Counted from the first letter of the stretch, positions 1 to 7,600 are shown. The stretch: DNA of 10,000 nt from Chrysomallon squamiferum (GCA_012295275.1 CM022665.1:45724095-45734094); one strand, 5' to 3'. A program made the numbers and translations. Notes: generated by a model not told the origin, from the sequence alone.

Positions 1-278
1 AAGTGCTAGGGGTCGTCAACGTTTCTGACGTCGTGTCAGCCCACTCTGTCTTTGTACTCCGGTCGACAATGCCGACCTGTCTATTCATGAAAGGCAAGAG
101 ATGTCTTTTTAGCTTGCTTCTGTGTGAGAGTTTATGTCGCTGAACAGACATTTTGACCAGAGTTTGACTTCTACACGTGTTTTTATTGTCCGTGTTTTAC
201 AGCTTGTCTTAAAAAACATAATGCAGAGACAGTAGATGAAAGAAAAAACAAAATAAACGTTTATTCCTTGCTTTTATG

Positions 279-282
<4 letters not shown>

Positions 283-319
<37 letters not shown>
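283..319. repeat. (TA)n microsatellite
   Basis: Perfect TA dinucleotide run of 37 bases. Confidence 0.95.
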
Positions 320-322
<3 letters not shown>

Positions 323-902
323 TGTTTTTGTGTATATGTAGATAAATAAACACCAGTAATAGGACAGTAATTAGGAAATAATTATACGATTTCTCTTAGC
401 ATTTAGTTTGTACAGCACTCTTGTTAACGAGAATTTTATTTATTTATTTATTTACTAATTTTTTTTATTAATAATTTTTTTAGTTATTTATTTTTTTTAT
501 TATAACTTCTCATAAAATAAAATAAATATATTTAAATATTTTCTTCTTAATATTAATATTATTATTAGATAGGTCATCCTGTATCTTTTCAGTTTATGTA
601 TTTTTGTTGTGAAGCATCGAATAATCGATGATCATCCCAGATTATCGTAATAACCGTATTTACTCATGTATAAGTTACATCTTTTTCGTGTATTCTCTCG
701 GGTGCGCGTGCGCGTGTGTGTGTATTCATAAATGTACTTTTCTTTTTGTGTGTAAGGAACTGAAGATTTGAGGTGTACTTTTGTTCAGATCAGTATAAAA
801 TCATTCATAATAAAATCTAAACGAGTATTTTTCATAGTTTACCTAGTTCTCGACTAATGTTTCTTAAAAAGCCAAACAAAAAACCCCAGATAAGTAAATA
901 CG

Positions 903-974
903 TAAATAAATAAATAAATAAATAGACAGACAGACAGACAGACAGATAAATAAACATATATATATATATATATA
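903..974. repeat. Compound (AAAT)n-(AGAC)n-(TA)n microsatellite
   Basis: AAAT units pass into AGAC units at about 924, then into TA units from about 956. Compound tetranucleotide tracts of this kind recur at 2890-3035. Confidence 0.9.
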
Positions 975-1015
975 CCGAACAAAAAACACATTATATTCAT
1001 ATGCTGAATTTTAGA

Positions 1016-1021
1016 TTTAAT
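1016..1021 (-). terminator. Possible polyadenylation signal (ATTAAA) of WAP-like gene
   Basis: ATTAAA on the minus strand lies 73 nt after the stop codon. No AATAAA on this strand lies nearer than about 615 nt past the stop. ATTAAA is a common variant signal, but the region is AT-rich, so chance occurrence is quite possible. Confidence 0.35.
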
Positions 1022-1093
1022 TTCTCTTCACCAGGTTTTTAAATTTTTTTGATTTTTTAAAAACATTTTCTGTTCGACTCTGTTTCTCGTCAC

Positions 1094-1260
1094 TTAGAAA
1101 GTGAAACCCCAAGTCGGGTTGGTGCACCTTTTGCCCCAGAAACCTGTATAGCAGCATTTCTGGTTGCCTGGACACTGGTAGTCGTGATAGCAGTGTTGAC
1201 CATATCCATTGTAATAGATCCAGGGATAGGGGTATGGACATCGCCCTGGTTTATATATTG
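1094..1260 (-). CDS. Exon 4 of WAP-like gene: WAP-like domain and stop codon
   Basis: This last exon starts after TTTGTCTTGCAG (acceptor G at 1261) in phase 1 and ends at TAA (1096-1094). It shows the WAP hallmarks KPGRCP, then GQHC-x5-C, CPGNQKCC, GKRCTNP. The distance from the first to the next cysteine (15 residues) equals the C1-to-C3 distance I recall for elafin, so positions align as C1, C3, C4, C5, C6 and C8. Ile lies where C2 should be and Trp about where C7 should be. The intervening loop is rich in Pro and Tyr. The open frame continues upstream as a long polyisoleucine stretch only because the intron is (ATT)n; that part is not protein. Confidence 0.9.
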
Positions 1261-1340
1261 CTGCAAGACAAATTAAAATAATGATGATGATAATGATGAT
1301 GATGATAATAATAATAATGATAATAATAATGATGATGATG

Positions 1341-1375
<35 letters not shown>

Positions 1376-1484
1376 AATAATGATAATGATGATGATGATG
1401 ATGATAATAATAATAAAAATGATGATGATGATAATAATAATAATGATAATAATAATGATAATAATGATAATAATAATAATAATG

Positions 1485-1517
<33 letters not shown>

Positions 1518-2046
1518 TTAAAATTAATCATTTAAAAACATATTTTAAAATTAGTCAGATCAAATGAATCTAACGGAAACGGTAATAAAATATAAAATCC
1601 TCTGGAATATTTGTTTTGCCAATTTCACCCCCCAGAATTTTAAAGTTTTGTTTTGTTTGATGTGCTGTTTGTTTCCCGTTCTAACCCAGGGGTGCGCAAT
1701 CTGCGACCGTGGGAAGAATGTCACCTCGTCACGTTTAACGTCTCATTTGAACTATAACGAGGCTAAGCGTCAGTACAAACACTCGTACAACATGAATTAA
1801 CTGTGACAGTCAGATGACGTCACACAACGAGGTGTCTCAGTATTCATTTATAGATCCGACTGTTTTAAAAGATGTTATGTAATAAAAAGTAGTAAATAAT
1901 ATTAATAACTGCTTTATTTTGACTTTAATGAGAAGTCAGTTCTCATGGAAACATGTAAACATGCTCATATTTTATTATCTTGTTTCCTGCATGAATCAAA
2001 CGATCGGATTTACGCTCTAAGAAAACATGTATATATATATATACGT

Positions 2047-2098
<52 letters not shown>

Positions 2099-3149
2099 CC
2101 CTGGGGCAAAAATCGGATCGGGCAGAACTCTATAATTACAGTAATAAAATGTTGTACTTTGCATTCTATATCACTAAATAATAAACTGACACATAAAAAT
2201 AAAAAATAAAGTTAATGATCTGCATCATTTAAAGTGCATCACTGTTTTACAGAAATACCGCCTGTAGACGTTGTAGATTATTATTTTATATATCCATACA
2301 AGATTTTACTATAGATGTTATAGATTATTATAGTGTCGTCGTCATCGTCGTTATCATCATCATCATCAATATCATCAACATCATCACCATCATCATTATT
2401 ATTATTATTATGACTCATGTTATTGTTATTGTTTGTTGTTGTTGTTGTTATTATTATCATTATTATTAACATTATTATTATTGTAAAACTTTGTTATTAG
2501 CAAAATTTGGTGGCTTGAAAAATGAAACAACCACAGGATGTAAAATTAAATTACTCACGGACGCACGTGGGGACGGGCGGACAAGGCGGTACAAAACAAT
2601 ATGGCTGAATCATCTTGCACACGTTGCCAGGCGGGCATGGGTGAAACTGAATAAAAAAAAAAAAAAAAAAAAAAAAGATTTGAAGTTGCTATTAATTAAA
2701 TTGTTTATTCATTATTTTTATTTTATTTGTTTTGCACTGATCATCTGCAGTTTATTTTTACCGTGTTAAGATATCAACTTTATCATGCTATGTTCCTGCT
2801 ACGGAGTTAGCAGCTCGGCTAAGCCTCGCTGGAAATGGGCATTGTTACCTTCGCTAAGCAAAACAGATATCTTAAGTAATTAACAAGTTAATCTATCTAT
2901 CAATCTATCTATCTGCATCTATATATATGTAGAAATATATATTGATAGATAGATAGACAGACAGAGATAGACAGATAAATAGAGCGACAGACAGACAGAC
3001 AGACAGACAGAGATAGATAGATAGATAGATACATATACACACACACATACACACACGCACACAAACATACATAAATACACAGATAAATGTATGTCGTAAA
3101 TATAGCTAACTATATATGCACATAAACATACCATATGTAAAAAAATATA

Positions 3150-3184
<35 letters not shown>

Positions 3185-3902
3185 TTAACTTACGAGACAG
3201 GAAAATTCTGCCTGCACTGACACCAACAAAAATGCACCAATGACCTGAAATGAAAATAACATCATTTAATAAAATTTATCTTATCTTTAACAGCGACATA
3301 GAAATACCTTTATAATTAGAAATTCTGAATGTTTTCTGCAACATTTATTTATTTTACGGTAATTTGTTTATCGTATTAATATGTTTATTTTTGCTCAGAT
3401 GTTGTTGTTCTTTTGTTGTTGTTGGTTTCAAAGACCAGTGTAAAATGGATAGTATTAATATTCATTTAAATGTGGGAAGATGATATTTTTTTCAGGATTA
3501 TTGCAAAAAATAACCCACAATAACACTAACTACACCTGCATTATTTAACACATACTTAAACTCTCTTTCTTTCTCTCTCTCTCGCTCACTCTCTCATTCT
3601 CTCTTTCTCAAACTCCATCTCTCTCTCTCTCTGACGCTCTCTCTTTCTCTCTCTCTCTCTCTCTCTTCCTCTTTTTTCTTTCTGTTTCTCAGTCTTTCTC
3701 AATAAACTCTCTTTCTTTCTCTCTCTCAAACTCCATCTCTCTCTGTCTCTCTCTTTTTTCTCTCATTCTCTTCCTCTCATTTTTCTTTCTCGACAGCTGA
3801 AACCCGTGCAACAGTTCAACATTCAAAGACACACACGCGCATGCACACAAACACTCTCTCGCATAATCTAAACACAAAACAGTACCATACAACACACAAA
3901 CA

Positions 3903-3941
<39 letters not shown>

Positions 3942-4101
3942 TACGAAATCACGCATAAAACAATGACCCCACACACACACACACAGATTAAAGTCACTGA
4001 TAAAGACTACTACTAGATATTTATTCCAAGCTTTAAATAAAACAAAAAAAAATGAAACTTACAAAAATCAGCACAAACTCAGAAGATCTCATCTTTGCCA
4101 T
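1094..4101 (-). CDS. Secreted cysteine-rich protein with WAP-like domain, four exons, complete
   Basis: The spliced coding sequence joins 4101-4063, 3244-3194, 2646-2559 and 1260-1094 (39+51+88+167 = 345 nt, 114 residues plus TAA). Donors are GTAAGT, GTAAGT and GTGAGT; each acceptor ends in CAG; phases are 0, 0 and 1 and the frame stays open throughout. Residues 1-25 form a signal peptide with a hydrophobic core and a good cleavage site after SVQA. The mature chain of about 89 residues has 12 cysteines and is mildly basic. Residues about 29-58 are a proline-rich six-Cys module and about 60-105 a WAP-like domain. WAP proteins are extracellular and include protease inhibitors, antimicrobial proteins and shell-matrix proteins; the role here is inferred only as a secreted, disulfide-stabilised protein. 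Oddities: canonical WAP Cys 2 and Cys 7 are both absent. The gene model is well supported; the biochemical function is unknown. Confidence 0.9.
1278..1516. repeat. AAT/ATG trinucleotide microsatellite inside intron 3
   Basis: About 240 bp of interspersed AAT and ATG triplets that keep three-base register. It lies 17 bp upstream of the exon 4 acceptor in the gene's orientation and creates false poly-Ile and poly-Met frames. Confidence 0.95.
1687..1699 (+). mobile_element. hAT-like terminal sequence, solo
   Basis: CAGGGGTGCGCAA matches the usual CAGGGGTG..CAA form of many hAT-superfamily ends. No inverted partner (TTGCGCACCCCTG) was found in the window and no target duplication is evident, so at most a truncated relic is present. 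Confidence 0.35.
2052..2097. repeat. (TG)n microsatellite
   Basis: Uninterrupted TG dinucleotides, preceded by a short (TA)n at 2033-2042. Confidence 0.95.
2331..2480. repeat. ATC/ATT/GTT trinucleotide microsatellite
   Basis: ATC triplets grade into ATT and GTT triplets. Apparent reading frames through it (Asn, Asp, Thr runs) are artefacts. Confidence 0.9.
2559..2646 (-). CDS. Exon 3 of WAP-like gene: proline-rich cysteine module
   Basis: It encodes 29 residues plus one base (phase 1 end). With the exon 2 cysteine the spacing is C-x4-C-x5-C-x6-C-x4-C-x5-C, with motifs PCPPGNVC and PCPPVPTC. This CPPG..C / PCPP.P.C pattern resembles short cysteine modules seen in invertebrate secreted proteins, but I cannot assign a named family. 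The exon is a GC-rich island in AT-rich DNA. Its acceptor's pyrimidine tract is a pure run of 24 T (A on the plus strand, 2653-2676) followed by ATTCAG; the donor is GTGAGT. Confidence 0.87.
2653..2676. repeat. A24 run serving as intron 2 pyrimidine tract on the minus strand
   Basis: Twenty-four A on the plus strand read as T24 just before ATTCAG, the exon 3 acceptor. Confidence 0.9.
2766..2875. mobile_element. Candidate 110-bp miniature element with TTAA-containing inverted ends
   Basis: TTAAGATATC at 2766-2775 is matched by its exact inverse GATATCTTAA at 2866-2875. The interior is richer in GC than its surroundings and contains TTAGC/GCTAA hairpin arms. TTAA at both ends is what piggyBac-type insertion leaves. 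It lies in intron 2. A 10-bp match could also be chance. Confidence 0.4.
2890..3060. repeat. Compound (ATCT)/(GATA)/(GACA)/(CA) microsatellite
   Basis: Tetranucleotide units change from ATCT through GATA and GACA back to GATA, then CA dinucleotides follow, within intron 2. Confidence 0.9.
3194..3244 (-). CDS. Exon 2 of WAP-like gene: second half of signal peptide and first cysteine
   Basis: It encodes 17 residues in phase 0, VIGAFLLVSVQAEFSCL. The first twelve complete the hydrophobic core and the V-x-A cleavage motif, so the mature protein should begin at EFSCL. The acceptor is TTTTCATTTCAG and the donor GTAAGT (3193-3188). The final SCL supplies the first cysteine of the six-Cys module. 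Confidence 0.87.
3561..3793. repeat. CT-rich polypyrimidine tract in intron 1
   Basis: About 230 bp of CT and CTTT units. The block 'caaactccatctctctct' appears twice (about 3608 and 3726), suggesting an internal tandem duplication. Confidence 0.85.
3826..3985. repeat. Interrupted (CA)n tracts
   Basis: CA dinucleotides at 3829-3845, 3904-3934 and 3970-3985, with short unique spacers, in intron 1. Confidence 0.85.
4063..4101 (-). CDS. Exon 1 of WAP-like gene: start codon and first half of signal peptide
   Basis: It encodes 13 residues, MAKMRSSEFVLIF, and ends in phase 0 at a donor GTAAGT that begins at 4062. A second in-frame ATG lies at residue 4, but the first has the stronger context (AGCATGG) and keeps a basic n-region before the hydrophobic core. 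The core is completed only by exon 2, which supports the join. Confidence 0.85.
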
Positions 4102-4146
4102 GCTGGAAACGTTTGGCAAGTGTCTGACTGTGTATGTCGGTGTTCA

Positions 4147-4155
4147 CCTTTTATA
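4147..4155 (-). promoter_or_regulatory. TATA box and initiator of the WAP-like gene
   Basis: On the minus strand TATAAAAGG begins at 4155. Thirty bases downstream a TCAGA motif places an initiator A at about 4125, the expected TATA-to-start distance. This would give a 5' untranslated region of about 24 nt (4125-4102) before an ATG in good context (A at -3, G at +4). The spacing is seen in the sequence; actual transcription from it is inferred. Confidence 0.65.
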
Positions 4156-4343
4156 CTTAACTAGCCCGGATACGCGACTGTTAGTACTTTCATTATTATT
4201 ATTATTATTATTATTAGCCTCTTGGCTAATTAATTTAGTATTCATTTAAAACATGCACAGGAGGAAGGTGTTAAAAAATAATAATAATTTCAAAAAAAAA
4301 AAAAAAAAAAATAAGGGGGAAAAAATAAAAGGAGGACGGAATA

Positions 4344-4344
<1 letters not shown>

Positions 4345-4391
<47 letters not shown>
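4345..4391. repeat. (TA)n microsatellite
   Basis: Perfect TA run of 47 bases, upstream of the WAP-like gene's promoter. Confidence 0.95.
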
Positions 4392-4394
<3 letters not shown>

Positions 4395-4437
4395 GAATGT
4401 GCACTTTAATGATATTTACTGATATTAGGCATTGATC

Positions 4438-4438
<1 letters not shown>

Positions 4439-4470
<32 letters not shown>

Positions 4471-4680
4471 TTCCTGTGACTGTTTATACTGCACGAGTTT
4501 AATACACATGGTTTGTACTAGTAATATATTTTTAAAAATAACAGTAGCAACAATAAAAAAACAACAACAACAACAACATCAACAACCATAATAATAATAA
4601 TAATAAGAAGAAGAATAATAATAAGAATAATAATAATAATAGTAATAATAATAATAATAATAATGATGATGATGATAATA
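4439..4680. repeat. ATT, CAA and AAT trinucleotide repeats
   Basis: (ATT)n at about 4441-4470, (CAA)n at about 4560-4585 and (AAT/AAG/ATG)n at about 4590-4680. Confidence 0.85.
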
Positions 4681-4807
4681 AATGTGTGAATTATGTATTT
4701 ATAATGTATAATGTATGTATGAATGTATTTATCTATGTATGTAAGTATTTTTGTATATTTCTATATGTGTTTGAACAGAAAGATATGGGTGTGTCAGGTA
4801 AGTATAT

Positions 4808-4913
<106 letters not shown>

Positions 4914-5235
4914 AGTTGTAGCCTTTATCGACTCCTTCTGCTTCAGTATGTTACATATCGTAAAAGTACTTCGCTGGTACTGCCTAGTCTTGTTGATTAC
5001 ATGCACTCGCTCATATTTTTCTGTATTTTACAATCTTTATTTGAATGGACATCATCCGCTTCTACTTCTCAGCACTCTCCTTTACACTCACTTTCTTATG
5101 ATCCATGGAAATTTGACCAAATACTGCACAAAACAACAGAGATGCTTCCACGGCGATGTAAGCACGTGAAGTAAACGAGTAAGACGCGGGTTGCTGGGCG
5201 GATGTTGTGTTGTTCGTTGCATATCTGAAGCTCGA

Positions 5236-5330
5236 TCGTAACTCGGATTTTGGCTCGCAACTCAAAGCAAAACCTCGACCGGATGGACTCGTAACTCTAA
5301 ACAACTCGTAAGTTGGAGCAGTCGCAACTC
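5236..5330. repeat. Short interspersed motif with about 17-bp period
   Basis: TCGYAACTC or a close variant occurs at 5236, 5255, 5289, 5306 (as TCGTAAGTT) and 5322: steps of 19, 34, 17 and 16. This looks like the subterminal repeats of a DNA transposon. The inverse of the right end reads TAGTCGTACCTCGAGTTGCG, similar to ends of dispersed elements I recall from other animals, but I cannot name the family. Confidence 0.5.
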
Positions 5331-5505
5331 GAGGTACGACTATATTTATATATTTATGGGGTACTATGTTTCTGCGTCGACCTAATTTTGTATCGTTTCT
5401 TCTAAACGGTTTTTCGTCTGATTATTTCTGGATATCATTAAAAATAATGTTCAGTTTGTTGTGATTAGCTAAAAACAAACCTTTAAAACTTCCGAATCTC
5501 TATAA

Positions 5506-5647
5506 TCAACAACAACAACAACAACAACCGTAATAACAATAATTCATTCATTCATTCATTCATTCATTAATTTATTAATTTATAATATAAGCCTAATTAA
5601 ATAGATGATGATAATGATAATGATGATGATAATAATAATAATAATAA

Positions 5648-5678
<31 letters not shown>

Positions 5679-5690
5679 AAGAAGAAGAAA
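5506..5690. repeat. (CAA)n, (ATTC)n, AAT/ATG and (AAG)n repeats
   Basis: (CAA)n at about 5507-5527, (ATTC)n at 5542-5568, ATG/AAT triplets at 5604-5649 and (AAG)n at 5650-5690. Confidence 0.9.
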
Positions 5691-5904
5691 ACATAAACAA
5701 ACAACATGAAAACAAAGCAGTTAACTTGATTTTTAAAAAAAGTATTTATTAATAGAACTGATGCCGTTGTAAAAACAACATTTTTGTCTTTGGTCATAAT
5801 TATGTCAAATACTTACAGTGTTAATATAATACATATACTACATAAACACGCATATATAAAATATGTATAATAATACATAAAATCAAAGTTATGTATCAAA
5901 AATC

Positions 5905-6072
5905 ACGCGTTCTATGAACAAAGAAACTGTCGCCATTGGTCGGATGTTTATACGCTAAGAATGGAGTTATCGCCCTTGTGCCCTTCTTCCAGCATTCTCA
6001 CAAATATTTTTACTTCTGTCATCAAAAAAAAAAAAAATAAAAAAAAATAAAAATAAAAATAAAAATAAAAAA
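5905..6072 (+). mobile_element. Possible A-tailed retroelement relic
   Basis: A unique, less AT-rich island (about 5905-6023) ends directly in an A-rich tail with AAAAT units (about 6024-6072), the look of a SINE-type insertion. No target duplication or pol III promoter boxes were recognised, so this is tentative. On the minus strand the island has a 24-codon open stretch, probably chance. Confidence 0.3.
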
Positions 6073-6103
6073 TAGTACTAAGGATTGTTTATATAGAAAT
6101 CGA

Positions 6104-6192
6104 AAATTATTATTATTATTATTAATACTGTTGTTGTAGTTGTTGCTGTTGCAGCTGCTGCTGCAATTTTTATCGTTATCGTTATTATTTGC
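6104..6192. repeat. Imperfect ATT/GTT/GCT trinucleotide repeat
   Basis: ATT triplets pass into GTT and GCT triplets (GTTGCTGTTGCAGCTGCTGC) and back to GTT/ATT. Confidence 0.8.
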
Positions 6193-6288
6193 TTTTCGAT
6201 GTTACTTCGTTCATTTATTTTTTTAATTCTTCGACAGTTATGTACATAATTAAACGACATCAAAACTTCTTTCATTTTTACTTTTTAT

Positions 6289-6396
6289 TATTATTATTAT
6301 TATTATTATTTTTTTTTTTTTTTTTTTAGTTTTTACTTCCTTTCTACGAACATTAAAAGGAAAAAATAAATGGCTGTTTTTTTTTTTTTTTTTTTT
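6289..6396. repeat. (TTA)n and poly-T runs
   Basis: (ATT)n at about 6286-6309, followed by T runs ending near 6327 and at about 6378-6396. Confidence 0.85.
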
Positions 6397-6603
6397 CATA
6401 GCTACCCATAAATATCCATACTACATAATGTGTTATTTATAAAGATACAATCATTTTGGCTCAACATTATTTGCATATTTATTCCATTAATGCCAAAAAA
6501 ACGATAGAGTTATATAGATTACACTGATACACAGATTTCTGTCGCGGTTAATTACTGAACATTGTAGCGTGGACGAAACGATATAGTAATGGAAATCAGT
6601 GAG

Positions 6604-6822
6604 TATCGACAAATCGATAAATTAGCAGACATCTAGCCGTATCGATCAGACGACACATTTGAGTCATTTGGTGCCGTTTTTGTCAGCTTTCATTGTTTGT
6701 AATTATTGATAGCTTACAGGATTTCTTTATTTTTATTTTTTGTTATTATTATTATTATAACTGAAATCCCCAAACATATATCGTGTTTTCATTAAATATG
6801 ATTTATCGACATTTCGATAAAT
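6604..6822. mobile_element. 219-bp segment bounded by two near-palindromic 19-mers
   Basis: TATCGACAAATCGATAAAT at 6604-6622 and TATCGACATTTCGATAAAT at 6804-6822 differ at two positions and lie exactly 200 bp apart. Because each is nearly self-complementary they also match in inverted orientation (three mismatches). The second extends to 9-bp arms around a CATT loop (6801-6822). A third TATCGAT is at 6640-6646. This fits a miniature transposon or a cluster of protein-binding sites. Confidence 0.4.
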
Positions 6823-7072
6823 AAAAGATAACTGTCAGGGTTTTATTGGAATTAGCAACAATCAAAGACCTAACTACCCGATAAAGAGATTTTTTTTTTT
6901 TTTTTAATTTTTTTTTTTTTAATCAATAAATAACTGAGATAATTAAGGGAAAAAAAAATACATAATAATTTAAAACTTTCAGTTGGCTGTTTGTATAAAA
7001 TGTGAAATATAAAATGAAATATATTTTATATTCATGCTGATATCTTTCATCCATATTTGTTGTTTCTCAATA

Positions 7073-7074
<2 letters not shown>

Positions 7075-7104
<30 letters not shown>

Positions 7105-7192
7105 TTTTTTTTTTTTTTTTTTTAAAAACAAAAATATTAGCAACCATAAACCGGGAGGGGGGGATATTTATCAAAAAAAAAAAAAAAAAAAA
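7075..7192. repeat. (TTA)n with poly-T, then poly-A run
   Basis: (ATT)n at about 7077-7102 runs into a T tract ending near 7123. A separate A run lies at about 7174-7192. Confidence 0.85.
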
Positions 7193-7294
7193 GACATCAG
7201 ATCAATGCCATTAATTTATGCTGATCTGGAATTCTTAACTAATTCATTTTAGTATAGTCAGTTTTACAGCTCCATAAACATCAAAGGAAAATAA

Positions 7295-7296
<2 letters not shown>

Positions 7297-7383
<87 letters not shown>
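7297..7383. repeat. T62-A25 tract
   Basis: Sixty-two T (7297-7358) pass directly into twenty-five A (7359-7383), a perfect 25-bp inverted repeat with no spacer. Confidence 0.93.
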
Positions 7384-7489
7384 TCAAAATGTACATAATA
7401 TTATGACGTGCGAATTCGTATGTCTGGAAAACAGACAGAGAAATTTTTTCCAGTGATTTGTTATTGATAATAATAAAATAATTTTTAAT

Positions 7490-7600
7490 AATAATAATAA
7501 TAATAATCACATTATCATCACCACCATCATCATCATCATCAACACTACCATCGTATTCGTCATCAACATCATCATAATCGTAATTGTAATCCATAAAATA
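7490..7600. repeat. AAT then ATC trinucleotide repeats
   Basis: (AAT)n at about 7488-7507 followed by ATC triplets to about 7580. The Asp-rich minus-strand frame here is attributed to the repeat. Confidence 0.8.

Larger units (their letters stand above)
1..1015. other. Left flank: unique sequence then AT-rich repeats, no supported gene
   Basis: Bases 1-240 are less AT-rich and carry a plus-strand frame open from the edge to TGA at 141-143 (46 codons), with AATAAA at 252-257. This could be the tail of a gene entering from the left but is too short to claim. The rest holds (TA)n at 283-319, TTTA repeats near 433-455, (AAAT)n then (AGAC)n at 903-944, and (TA)n at 956-974. Confidence 0.6.
1261..2558 (-). 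other. Intron 3 of WAP-like gene (1298 bp)
   Basis: Bounded by GTGAGT and TTGCAG. It holds an ATC/ATT microsatellite at 2331-2480, a CA/GT tract at 2052-2097, a unique island with a hAT-like end at about 1560-1860, and a 240-bp AAT/ATG repeat at 1278-1516 that reaches to within about 20 bp of the acceptor. Confidence 0.8.
2647..3193 (-). other. Intron 2 of WAP-like gene (547 bp)
   Basis: Bounded by GTAAGT and T24-ATTCAG. It contains a T run at about 3156-3181, a GATA/GACA/CA compound microsatellite at 2890-3060 and a small element with inverted TTAA ends at 2766-2875. No further exon is seen. Confidence 0.8.
3245..4062 (-). other. Intron 1 of WAP-like gene (818 bp)
   Basis: Bounded by GTAAGT and TTTCAG. 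It holds CA repeats at 3829-3845, 3904-3934 and 3970-3985, and a long CT-rich tract at 3561-3793 with interspersed 'aaactccatctctct' copies. The part next to exon 2 (3250-3560) is AT-rich, and no further exon is seen in it. Confidence 0.8.

Noticed and set aside
1261-1531. Minus-strand polyisoleucine N-terminal extension to the WAP-like exon
   Set aside because: It is the (ATT)n intron read through. A good splice acceptor lies at 1261 and a matching upstream exon exists.
1281-1535. Plus-strand Met/Ile-rich frame
   Set aside because: Translation of an AAT/ATG microsatellite, with no coding character.
1815-1822. TGACGTCA, a perfect CRE palindrome
   Set aside because: It lies deep in intron 3, far from any promoter; an 8-bp motif alone is weak evidence.
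5062-5304. Minus-strand 80-residue frame
   Set aside because: It runs through the 17-bp-periodic repeat, and the start and end do not fit gene signals.
5960-6026. Minus-strand 24-codon open frame with ATG
   Set aside because: Too short, with no splice or promoter context, and inside a possible retroelement relic.
7396-7445. Strong acceptor-like sequence (TCTGTCTGTTTTCCAG) on the minus strand
   Set aside because: The following open stretch runs into poly-T with no donor or sensible stop, and no partner exon was found.
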